A stretch of DNA of 64,000 bases from VXNE01 sp965248075. GTDB taxonomy: Bacteria > Pseudomonadota > Gammaproteobacteria > Pseudomonadales > Azotimanducaceae. The notes beneath the pieces are model-generated. The model was not told the origin of the DNA and ran no database searches. It was given only the letters and a program-made list of their open reading frames with translations. The stretch is from positions 2,108,001 through 2,172,000 of the forward strand of contig CBDFIL010000003.1 in the NCBI GenBank assembly GCA_965248075.1. The letters are read 5' to 3'. This document shows positions 1 to 7,011 of this stretch, piece after piece. The translations under genes and the position numbers were made by a program. Numbering within the stretch: position 1 is the stretch's first letter; every line of letters starts with the position of its first letter.

Positions 1-529
1 GCGCTGGCGCGGTTGGCCGGGCAGTACGGCCCGGCGGCGACGGAGCGGTTCGCGAGGAACCTCGATCAGGAGGAGCTGCGCGCGCTGGGCGCGTGGCGCA
101 GCGGCGCGGGGCGCTGGGTCGCGCCGTCGGACTCGACGGTCTGCCGGGTGCTCGCGGACACCGACCCGGACGCCCTGCAGGACGTGCTGCGCCGGTGGGC
201 TGCGCCGCGTCTCGCGGAGGACGCGGACATGCCGGCGCTGGCCGCCGACGGCGCGCGACCCTCGCTCGCGTGCGGATCCGCGGCGCGAACCGCAACGCGG
301 GCGGCGCCTACTTCGAGACCGTGACGCTGGTCACGCACGCCGGCCGGCCGCTCGCGAGCCGCTGCTGCCGCGACGAAGGCGGCGAGACCGTCGACCTGCG
401 CGGCTGCGTGGTCACCCTCGACCCCCTGCATTCCACCCGCGACACCGAGCGCGCCATCGTCGAGACGCACGGCGCCAACTACATGCTGTCGATCAAGACG
501 AACTGTCCCGACACCTTCCGCGGGAGACG
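1..529 (+). pseudogene. ISAs1-family transposase remnant, frameshifted, 5' end outside window
   Basis: Two reading frames together match an ISAs1 (H-repeat) DDE transposase. The first, to about 280, contains WVAPSDSTVCRVLADTD and then ALAADGAR, where the family has its AVDGK segment. The second, from about 280, contains ETVDLRGCVVTLDPLHS and ETHGANYMLSIKTN, which resemble the family's DLRGRVVTADALHTQ and GADYVLTVKDNQ blocks. A frameshift near 270-290 separates them. A stretch normally found between the two halves is missing and the sequence stops at about 529, where the next remnant begins. It cannot encode an active enzyme. Family assignment is from recalled motifs. Confidence 0.7.
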
Positions 530-544
530 TGCCGCCCCGGCCGG

Positions 545-1030
545 TCAGCCCCCCGCAGCGGCGAGCCGCAACCGCTTCTCGTCCTCGTACCGCACGTCGC
601 GCACGCCGAGCAGCACCAGGATGCCCACGACCGCCAGGATCCCGGAGATCGGCCAGATCACCGAGTAGTCGTTGTCGAACACGTAGTTGATGGTCGCCCC
701 GACCAGGATCAGGCCGAGCGTCCGTCCGACGCCGTAGAAGATGTTCATCGTGGTCGACTGCTGCCCGATCATCCCCTGTATGAAGTAATCCGTGCAGAGC
801 GTCTTGTGCCCGATGCCAATCAGCACGTCGGCAAGCCCGAACGAACGCAGCATATTGACGAAACCGAGCTTGAGCAGCATCGGGTGGTCCACGAAGTCCC
901 GCACGTACTGCCTCGGCGTCAGCCGCGCCCGCGGCTGCACGGGATCGAGCCGCTTCTCCTGCAGCAGGAAGGCGGCCAGCATGACGAACACCAGCAGCAG
1001 GTCGCCTTGCAGGGCCAGGGGCCCGGGAAG
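545..1030 (-). pseudogene. MFS transporter, C-terminal fragment
   Basis: The open frame carries several hydrophobic helices (LLLVFVMLAAFLL, TLGLILVGATINYVF, WPISGILAVVGILVLLGV) and ends in a charged cytoplasmic tail at 545. Together these make the last third of a major facilitator transporter. The frame has no start with a Shine-Dalgarno site, and similarity to a membrane protein stops near 1030, only about 120 bases before the divergent cupin gene. The 5' two thirds have been lost. The 3' end abuts the transposase remnant, so the fragment was probably left by a transposition-associated deletion. The substrate cannot be inferred. Confidence 0.6.
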
Positions 1031-1146
1031 CCTACGCGAGCGCGTGTCACGGGTCCACGGAGGTCCGCGGGCCTCGCGGAGGGGTGCTTCCGGGCGCCTT
1101 TCCAGGTGCTAGAATTCCGTGGCAATGCCCGAGAGGAGGGAGGAAA

Positions 1147-1608
1147 ATGCCACTATCGCAGGACATCACTCCGTTTGACGAGAACCTGGCCGACACCGTG
1201 GTCGCGGCCTCGGACGACGACTGGCTCGAGACGGACCCGGGCAAGGCCTGGATGAGACTGCTCTGGACGCAGGGCGAGACGGGCCGTCACGCCGGCATCT
1301 ACCGCTGGAAGAAGGGCTACGCCGCGCCGTCCCACAAGCACATCGGGGCGGTATACGTGTACGTCATCAGCGGCAGCCTGCAGGTACGCGACAACGTCCT
1401 CGAGGCCGGGGACTTCCTGTTCGAGCCCAACGGCATGATCCACCACAAGACCGAGGCGCTCGAGGACGTCGACTACCTCATGCTCGCCGACGGACCGGTG
1501 ATCGGCTTCGACGAGAACGGCTTGACCGGCTATTTCGGGTGGGAGGAACTGCGTCGCCTGCAGGCTGGCGCGGCCCTGCCGCCAGCGGCCCAGCACGCCG
1601 CGGAGTAA
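1147..1608 (+). CDS. Cupin protein, 2,4'-dihydroxyacetophenone dioxygenase-like
   Basis: A 153-residue single-domain cupin. The first cupin motif is visible as PSHKHIGAVYVYVISG (around residues 58-75) and the second as EPNGMIHHKTE (around 97-107), giving the metal-binding His/Glu set. The C-terminal GYFGWEELRRL segment is typical of ChrR-like cupins annotated as 2,4'-dihydroxyacetophenone dioxygenase, which cleave aromatic alpha-hydroxyketones. ATG 1147 was chosen because GAGAGGAGGGAGG lies just upstream; the upstream extension of the frame has no such site. The gene stands alone between remnants. A sugar- or small-molecule-binding cupin remains possible; the enzymatic role is inferred from the family only. 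Confidence 0.7.
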   Translation: MPLSQDITPFDENLADTVVAASDDDWLETDPGKAWMRLLWTQGETGRHAGIYRWKKGYAAPSHKHIGAVYVYVISGSLQVRDNVLEAGDFLFEPNGMIHHKTEALEDVDYLMLADGPVIGFDENGLTGYFGWEELRRLQAGAALPPAAQHAAE

Positions 1609-1757
1609 CACCGGCAGCGACGTCCAGGCCCGAGCTCCGGGAGCCGAGCCGCAGGCCGACGTCGCGCACAACGAACCGAAGCGCCGCCGGCATCGGGGCG
1701 CCCGCGGGATTCTGTTCGCCCGAGGATGGCACGCGAGCGCCAGAGACTGGCTTTGCA

Positions 1758-1781
1758 AGCGGATAGGACGAATAACCGCTC
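1758..1781. repeat. IS91-like terminal repeat, shortest copy
   Basis: The sequence AGCGG-ATAGGACGAATAA-CCGCT matches the outer end of the IS91-like remnants at 4999 and 19158. It is a 5-bp stem with a 13-nt loop. Similarity stops after CCGCTC, so only the tip of the element is present here, right at the 5' edge of the broken metallo-hydrolase gene. Confidence 0.6.
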
Positions 1782-1798
1782 ATCGTGGCCGTCGGGCG

Positions 1799-2168
1799 AT
1801 CGTCTACTGGTTTGCCACGCAGACGCGCGCGGGCCAGGACATGCTCCTCGACCGCATGCTGTCTGCCGTGATCGAAGGGCGGGAGCCGCCTGGCCCCGAC
1901 AGCCTGCACGTCTTCATCTGCGGGAGCGCGTCGCCCCTGCCGGTGCCGGGACGGGCGCAGGCCTGCGTGGCCGTCATCGCCGGAGACGACCTGTTCCTGG
2001 TCGACGCGGGCTCCGGTTCCGCCCAGGCGCTGATGCTCGGACGCATGCCCGTCGCATCCGGCGGGCGATCTTCCTCAGGCACTACTACTCGGACCATATC
2101 GGCGCGATCGGCGACCACGGTAGCCGCCAGGCGACCGGGCCAACTCGGGGGCTGGGCTCGCGCAACTG
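1799..2168 (+). pseudogene. Metallo-beta-lactamase-fold hydrolase (RNase Z-like), truncated and frameshifted
   Basis: The first frame reads LHVFICGSASPLPVPGR and VAVIAGDDLFLVDAGSGSA, the N-terminal strands of RNase Z-type MBL hydrolases. Near 2055 the frame shifts, and the second frame continues with RRAIFLRHYYSDHIGAIGDH, the metal-binding loop. The canonical HxHxDH is degraded to HYYSDH, so the second zinc-binding His is also lost. Similarity ends about 2130 and the remaining C-terminal two thirds are absent. The 5' end begins at the IS91-like end sequence. The gene is inactive by frameshift, active-site change and truncation. Confidence 0.65.
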
Positions 2169-2201
2169 ACGAAATCTCCGCAGGAGAGGTTGAAGGGCAC
2201 C

Positions 2202-2966
2202 ATGGCGCAAAAGGTGTTGCCCGTCGGGCCTGATGAGATCTTCAGGCTCGCGGAGCCGGTGCTCACCGATGTTTTCGGGGAGGGGGCGTACTGTCTGGGC
2301 GAAGGGACCGCCCTGGCAGCGGTCTGGCAACATCGCCACAGCACGGACGTTGACCTGTTCATGGACGGCTCTGCGTACCGCGCGGTGGTGACGGACACGG
2401 CGCGACGGGACGCGCTGGCAGCCGGACTGCGTAGCGCCGTTGAGCCGGACATGCTGGACATCACCCCCGGCGTGCTGAAGATGTTTGCCGACACCGGAGA
2501 GTTGGGGTTGTATGTACCACCGAGCCCCCTCGCATGGATGCCCCCGGTGGACCAGGTGGCAGGCACGTCCGTGCCACTGGAGCGGCCGGCGACCATTCTC
2601 GCGCGCAAGCTCCACGGCCGGATGCTCGAGGTGGGGGATTTGATGTTGCGTGACCTGTACGACCTTGCAGCGGCGGCGGACATGGCCCCCGGGGAGTTGG
2701 ACATCGCCCTGCAGTCGCTCACCGAGGACGAGCGGTTGACACTGTGCGACAACCTTGCGCAGATCCCGCAAGACTGGGTGACTTCGCCGCACGCCGGGAG
2801 TCCCCTGCTGAACGCGACCGCCCCCGCACACTTGGCTAATGACCCCGCCCTGTGCGTGGAGGCCGTGCGCGACATGCTGGATTGCGGCCGTGGCCGCAGC
2901 CTGGCGCCAAAGACCCCGCGGGAGTCATCCAACACCCCCGCAACTCGCAGGCCAACCCCCTCATGA
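2202..2966 (+). CDS. AbiEii-like nucleotidyltransferase (type IV toxin family)
   Basis: A protein of about 254 residues. Its N-terminal third has the nucleotidyltransferase signature: GEGTALAAVW followed by HRHSTDVDLFMD, matching the GG-T-L...H-R-S-DVDLF pattern of AbiEii/AbiGii and MenT toxins that modify tRNA or other RNAs with NTPs. The middle contains ILARKLHGRMLEVGDLMLRDLYDLAAA, typical of the helical part of that family. ATG 2202 follows GAAGGG by four bases; a TTG at 2190 is less likely. No AbiEi antitoxin gene lies immediately upstream, where it would be expected; a broken MBL gene is there instead. The C-terminal 25 residues are low-complexity and may be junction-derived. Confidence 0.65.
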   Translation: MAQKVLPVGPDEIFRLAEPVLTDVFGEGAYCLGEGTALAAVWQHRHSTDVDLFMDGSAYRAVVTDTARRDALAAGLRSAVEPDMLDITPGVLKMFADTGELGLYVPPSPLAWMPPVDQVAGTSVPLERPATILARKLHGRMLEVGDLMLRDLYDLAAAADMAPGELDIALQSLTEDERLTLCDNLAQIPQDWVTSPHAGSPLLNATAPAHLANDPALCVEAVRDMLDCGRGRSLAPKTPRESSNTPATRRPTPS

Positions 2967-3064
2967 CAGTCGATCTCGCAGCCGTACGCGGGGCGTATCG
3001 GCAAGGACCGCCGCCGCCGGGCTTCCATGGCATCCCCACGCGCGAACAACGCATCGCGGCCGCC

Positions 3065-3121
3065 AGATGGGACACCCACCCGGGCCGCCAGATGGGACCC
3101 ACAAGAGTGGGTGTCCCATCT
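3065..3121. repeat. 15-bp inverted repeat with GGGACACCCAC core
   Basis: The arms 3065-3079 and 3107-3121 are exact reverse complements with a 27-base spacer that itself carries a partial third copy (AGATGGGACCCAC). The 11-mer GGGACACCCAC recurs around 43.4-44.3 kb and 50.8 kb in unrelated contexts. Confidence 0.75.
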
Positions 3122-3181
3122 GCTCAACCCCCGCCGCACCAGATCGGGATCGAGGTTGGATATCGGATGTAGCTGCAACCG

Positions 3182-3228
3182 CGCAACCGCTGTCGCGGTT
3201 GCGTCGAGATTCTCGCTGGTGCGAGAAT
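3182..3228. promoter_or_regulatory. Two tandem perfect hairpins upstream of esterase gene
   Basis: A 9-bp stem with a TGTC loop (3182-3203) is followed five bases later by an 8-bp stem with a TGGT loop (3209-3228). They end about 46 bases before the GTG start at 3275. They could be an operator pair, an attenuator or the 3' hairpins of a lost upstream gene. The second esterase copy at 24754 keeps only one half of the second palindrome. Confidence 0.45.
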
Positions 3229-3274
3229 TTCGCGGGCCGGATTTGGCAGGGGGCATGCGAAGGAAGGAATCGAA

Positions 3275-4267
3275 GTGACGAACGGGATCACCAGGCGGCG
3301 CGTGCTCGGTGCGCTGGCGGCGGCCGGCGTACCGGCGTTGGCGATGGACGTCGAGGATTACCTGCGCCTGGGACTCGACAAGTCCTTCCAGGACCGGGGC
3401 CTGGACGCGGAGGTGAACGGCCGCTCCAACATGGAGGGGCTCGAGGCGCTGGACGTGCCGGGGGACCGGCAGTACCACCCGTGTCCCGAGGCGCATCCGG
3501 GGCCAGACGTTCCGCGCGGTGCGGTGCGCGAGTTCCTCCGTTGGGACGGGACCCGTATCTACGAGGGGACCGTCCGCGACGTCTGGATCTACGTGCCGGA
3601 GCAGCTCGAGGCGCCGACCGCGCCTTCCCTCATGGTGTTCCAGGATGGTGATTTATACCTCGACCCGAACGGTCCGGTGCGGGCCACGGCGGTGCTCGAC
3701 TCCCTCATCCATGCCGGGGAACTGCCGCCGACGGTCGCGGTGTTCGTCATGCCGGGCGAGCGCCCCGGGATGACCGAGGACGAAGCCACGATCAATCGCA
3801 GCATGGAGTACGACAGCGTGACGCCCACGTACGTCCGGTTCCTCGTCGACGAACTCCTGCCGTTCGCGGAGTCGGAGGCCGGCGTGCGGTTCTCGGAGGA
3901 TCCGGCGATGCGCATGATCTGCGGTATCTCGAGCGGCGGCATCTGCGCGTTCAACGCGGCCTGGCACGATCCGTCCGCGTTCGGCCGGGTGCTCTCCCAC
4001 GTGGGGTCTTTTGCGAACATCCGGGGCGGGCACAACTATCCGTATCTCATCCGCTCGACGCCCAGGAAGCCCCTCCGGGTGTTCCTGCAGAGCGGGGAGC
4101 ACGACCTCAACATCATCCTCGGCAACTGGGTGCTCGCGAACCGGCTGATGGCCTCGGCGCTCGAGTACGCGGGGTACGAGTACCGTTTCGTCTTCGGCGA
4201 GGGCGGCCACAGCCTGCCCCATGGCGGCGCGGTCTTTGCCGACTCCCTGCGGTGGCTGATGGGTTGA
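3275..4267 (+). CDS. Secreted alpha/beta-hydrolase, esterase D / enterochelin esterase-like
   Basis: A protein of 330 residues starting at GTG 3275, preceded by GAAGGAAGGAATCGA. The N-terminus TRRRVLGALAAAGVPALAMD looks like a twin-arginine or Sec signal. The core has YVPEQLEAPTAPSLMVFQDG (strand and oxyanion region), the nucleophile elbow CGISSGGICAFNAAW (GxSxG, around residues 212-225), a possible acid in LQSGEHDLN and the catalytic His in FGEGGHSLPHG near the C-terminus. This layout matches Fes/IroE-type and acetylxylan/feruloyl esterases; the substrate is not predictable. A second, frameshifted copy lies at 24754-25745. In both copies the convergent 3' end of a TetR gene follows within about 30 bases, so the unit was duplicated as a block. 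Confidence 0.7.
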   Translation: MTNGITRRRVLGALAAAGVPALAMDVEDYLRLGLDKSFQDRGLDAEVNGRSNMEGLEALDVPGDRQYHPCPEAHPGPDVPRGAVREFLRWDGTRIYEGTVRDVWIYVPEQLEAPTAPSLMVFQDGDLYLDPNGPVRATAVLDSLIHAGELPPTVAVFVMPGERPGMTEDEATINRSMEYDSVTPTYVRFLVDELLPFAESEAGVRFSEDPAMRMICGISSGGICAFNAAWHDPSAFGRVLSHVGSFANIRGGHNYPYLIRSTPRKPLRVFLQSGEHDLNIILGNWVLANRLMASALEYAGYEYRFVFGEGGHSLPHGGAVFADSLRWLMG

Positions 4268-4296
4268 GGCGCCGCTTGGCCGGATGGTCGCCGGCG

Positions 4297-4815
4297 CTAC
4301 CTGGCGGCGATGGCGAGCTGTCTCCCGACGTCGCCGCCGTCGATGGACCGCACCGTCTGAAGCAGGGCGTTCGCGGCGATGTTGGTGATCTGCCGGAGCC
4401 GGCGGCCGTGGGCACGGCCGTGTCCCACGAACGGGGTCTGGCCCTCCAGCGACGCCGAGACGAACAGCGCCACCGCCTGGCGGGCGTCGGGACCGAGTCC
4501 CGGGTTGATCTCCGCGATGAGGTCGACGAGATAGCGGCGGGCGTCCGCGTACAGCGACTCCATCTCGGCGGCGGCGTAGTCGCTGCGGTTGGCGAGTGCC
4601 CACAGCTCGGGAAAGAAGACGGACGTCTCGCGCGTCCCGAGGTCCTCGACGATCAGCCGCACGATCGCCACGAACTTGTCGTCCGCGCTGGTCTCCTCGT
4701 CGGCCATGATGTGATCGAAGTCCCAGGTGTAACCGCTGATCACTGCCCGTAGCAGCGCCTGTAACAGCGCGTCGCGGCTGGGGAAGTAGTAGGTGCCGCT
4801 GGCCTGGGTGGTGTA
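4297..4815 (-). pseudogene. TetR/AcrR regulator lacking most of its DNA-binding domain
   Basis: The frame begins inside a TetR helix-turn-helix: TTQASGTYYFPSRDALLQA matches the S-GT-Y-HF-SKE-LL pattern at the end of the DNA-binding domain. About 160 residues of effector domain follow, including FFPELWALANRSDY and PDARQAVALFVSASLEG, ending at 4297. The first 30-40 residues of the family are missing and the sequence upstream of 4815 is unrelated. An open frame continues through the IS91-like remnant, but this is a fusion across a junction, not one gene. Without a recognition helix it cannot bind DNA. It converges on the esterase gene, which it may once have controlled. Confidence 0.7.
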
Positions 4816-4998
4816 CGGCGACGACCCGACGTGGCGGGCACGCATCGTGCGGGAATACCAGCACCTGGCCGCCGACCGCGCTTCGGAACCGGTCGGGGGG
4901 ATGCCGGAGGATCCCGCCGTGGCCGGCGTGCTGACGGCGATGCACGACCACCTGGCGCGCCGGACGCTCAACAACCCCGACGTCGGGCACCGCAGCAG
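4816..4998 (+). other. Unassigned coding-like stretch between TetR remnant and IS end
   Basis: A short plus-strand open frame reads DDPTWRARIVREYQHLAAD and VLTAMHDHLARRTLNNPD. Its composition looks like genuine protein sequence but I do not recognise it. It has no start signal and ends at the IS91-like terminus at 4999. It is probably the end of a gene cut by the same event that truncated the TetR gene. Confidence 0.3.
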
Positions 4999-5470
4999 GC
5001 GGATAGGACGAATAACCGCTCGAAACGGGATGGTTGCGCAGTACGGTTGATTGACGGGGCGCTCGAGGGAAGTCTTCAGAGGCGTCCGTTGAGCCCGTTG
5101 AGGATGTGGCGGTGGACGCTGGAGACGGACAGGTCGCGCGAAACGGCGGTTACTTGGGTAGCGGTCGCAGCATGGCGTCAGGCGGTCGTTTTCTACGGGA
5201 GCCTGTCCTGGTATCGCGCGGCGGGGAGCTCTGTGTTGAGCGGAGGTGCTCTCGGATTGGCAGTTGTGGCTGCCCTCGCGTACACGAATGTGCTCGAGGA
5301 TCGTGGCGATGACATCGGGATTTTCGATGCCGGCGATGACGCACAGTTTGCCGCCGCACTTGGGGCAGGTCTCGATGTCGATGGCGAAGACGCGTTTCAG
5401 GCGCTGCATCGGTGTCATGGGGGCAAGGGGCTTATCCGGCTTTTCGTGGCGAGGTTTGCGTTTTGGCACG
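4999..5470 (-). mobile_element. IS91/IS801-like element remnant: terminal end and transposase C-terminus
   Basis: On the minus strand from 5469 the frame reads PMTPMQRLKRVFAIDIETCPKCGG and LCVIAGIENPDVIATILEHI (here split for length), a close match to the C-terminal zinc-ribbon-like end of Y2/IS91-type rolling-circle transposases. Downstream of it, toward 4999, the DNA carries the conserved end GCGGATAGGACGAATAACCG, found again at 1758 and 19158. The catalytic tyrosine region is absent, so the element is dead. A parallel remnant covering about 275 bp of the same region is at 27513-27787. In IS91-like elements the end next to the transposase 3' side is the candidate origin of transfer; that role is inferred here. 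Confidence 0.65.
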
Positions 5471-5639
5471 ACGGACTCGCGATGCTTGCAAGGTGCTTAT
5501 TGACATGTGCGCGCGCACGACCTTGACATCTCTCCCACAACCAGCCGAAATTGACTGCTCCACCCGAGCGCCAGGGGCGCTGGCACCGACCGTTTCGAAA
5601 GGCGGCCCGATCCTGTGGGAGGGCTGCGCGAGGAGCCTC

Positions 5640-6797
5640 ATGACCGACAACGACCAAGCCATGCGGAATCTCGTGGCGACCCTGCCCGTGCCGGAGTTCG
5701 CCGAGGCCGCATTCACCGCACCGCCGCCCCTGCGGAACGCGCGCGTGGCGATCGTCACCAGCGCGGCCCTCTACCGGGAGGGGGCCGCTCCGTTCGGGTT
5801 CGAGGACGTCCACTTCGAGCCCATCCCGCACAGCGCGCGCGACCTGAAGATGGGTCACGTGAGCCCGAACTTCGACCGTGCCGGCTTCGCCGCGGACCTG
5901 AATGTCGTCTATCCGGTCGATCGCCTGTCCGAACTTGCCGAGCGCGGCACCATCGGCAGCGTGGCCGACTTCCACTACGCGTTTGCGGGGAATCAGCCGG
6001 ACACGGTGTCCGAGATGCGCCTGGATACCGGCCCCGGGTGTGCCCGGAAGCTGCTCGAAGACGGGGTGGACGTCGTCTTGCTGACACCTGTCTGACCGCT
6101 GTGTCCGCGTACCGTGTGTACGCTGGCTCACGTGTTCGAGGCTGCCGGGCTATCCACGGTCGCGATCATGCCGATCCGGAGCATCGTGGAACGCATGCGT
6201 CCGCCGCGGGCGCTCTGTGTCGAGTTCCCGCTCGGTCTGCCGCTCGGCAAGACGCGCGACGCCGCCTTTCAGCACCGTGTGCTCGATGCGGCCTTCGCGC
6301 TCCTTGAGAAGCCGGCAGGTCCCGTGCTCGAGGACTTTCCGGAAGCGGTCAAGGCCGAAGATACCGAACCGCTGCTCTGTTCGCTGCCACCGCGCTACGA
6401 CCCGGACCTTCATCCCGCCGTCGACGAGGCCCAGGGGCTGCGTCACGCATACGACCGGGCGGTGGCCAGGAACGGACGCACCTCGCTTGGGGCGCACGCG
6501 AGTGCGGACGAAATACCTGGTGCGATCGACAAGTTCGCCAGGATCGCCGCGGGAGAACCGTGGGACGAGGTGGGCCTCGATGCCTCGGCGGACCGGGTCG
6601 CGCAGGACATCCGGACCTACTACGAGGAACTCGCCTGCGAGCTCGCGGACGGCCCCGCCGGGCCGTGGGCGGTGGAGCGGTGGTTCTACGAGCGGACCGA
6701 AACGGGCAAGGTACTCTTGGCCGCGCGCCGCAAGATGCGCGATGCGGGTGCCCCGCACTTGGCGTGGTTCCTGGTGTCGCCGGCGTCGCGCGAGTAG
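5640..6797 (+). CDS. GrdB/PrdB-like selenoprotein, in-frame TGA read as Sec152
   Basis: One gene of 385 residues if TGA 6093-6095 is decoded as selenocysteine. Before the TGA: RNARVAIVTSAALYREG, DLNVVYPVDRLSELAERG and EDGVDVVLLTPV. After it, in the same frame and without a new ribosome-binding site: PLCPRTVCTLAHVFEAAGLS and STVAIMPIRSIVERMRPPRA. This is the arrangement of glycine/sarcosine/betaine reductase selenoprotein B relatives, where LTPV is followed by U-x-x-C; here the motif is U-P-L-C. A hairpin with a GU-containing loop begins 11 bases after the TGA. ATG 5640 has AGGAG about five bases upstream. GrdB enzymes use Sec in reductive cleavage; the substrate of this relative is unknown. 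Standard annotation would split it into two genes (5640-6095 and 6114-6797). No sel genes are in the window. Confidence 0.82.
6093..6123 (+). promoter_or_regulatory. SECIS-like hairpin after TGA in GrdB-like gene
   Basis: TGA (6093-6095) is followed by a perfect 6-bp stem, GCGTAC (6107-6112) and GTACGC (6118-6123), closing a CGTGT loop. Counting U of the stop codon as 1, the loop occupies positions 21-25. That is close to the loop position in the E. coli fdhF SECIS, and a GU dinucleotide is present as SelB requires. Confidence 0.65.
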
Positions 6798-6854
6798 AGC
6801 CCCTGGCGCGACCTTGCGGCGTCCCCTGGGGAAGCCGTACCCGACCCCCTGGAC

Positions 6855-6875
6855 GGGCGGGGACAAGCCCCGCCC
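6855..6875. repeat. ACAAG-loop hairpin (stem GGGCGGGG)
   Basis: GGGCGGGG-ACAAG-CCCCGCCC is a perfect 8-bp stem. It directly precedes a copy of the larger repeat whose CTTGCATGGAAG start follows without a gap. Confidence 0.8.
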
Positions 6876-7011
6876 CTTGCATGGAAGTCGCGCCAAGGGA
6901 ACGCAGTGACCGCCGGTGCAACTTCCACGCAAGGACGGCGTGGCTGGGCCGGAGGCGCGCCGGTGCGTAGCGAGCTCGCGAGCGAGTGCCGGACCGGCTA
7001 TGGGGCGCTAC
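6876..7011. repeat. Long interspersed repeat, copy 1 (about 135 bp)
   Basis: It runs from CATGGAAGTCGCGCC to GGCTATGGGGCGCTA. Nearly identical copies occur at 29191-29329 (same orientation) and 22951-23090 (inverted). Its last bases, read on the minus strand, supply the TAG stop codon of the TonB receptor gene at 7008. Confidence 0.85.

Larger units (their letters stand above)
2967..3274. other. Intergenic region with three perfect inverted repeats
   Basis: I see no convincing gene here. The region holds a 15-bp perfect inverted repeat (AGATGGGACACCCAC at 3065-3079, complement at 3107-3121). It also holds two adjacent hairpins just before the esterase gene: CGCAACCGC-TGTC-GCGGTTGCG at 3182-3203 and ATTCTCGC-TGGT-GCGAGAAT at 3209-3228. 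Confidence 0.7.

Noticed and set aside
4297..5469. A single 390-codon minus-strand gene
   Set aside because: It joins the IS91 transposase C-terminus to a TetR effector domain through unrelated sequence; it is a chance fusion at a rearrangement junction.
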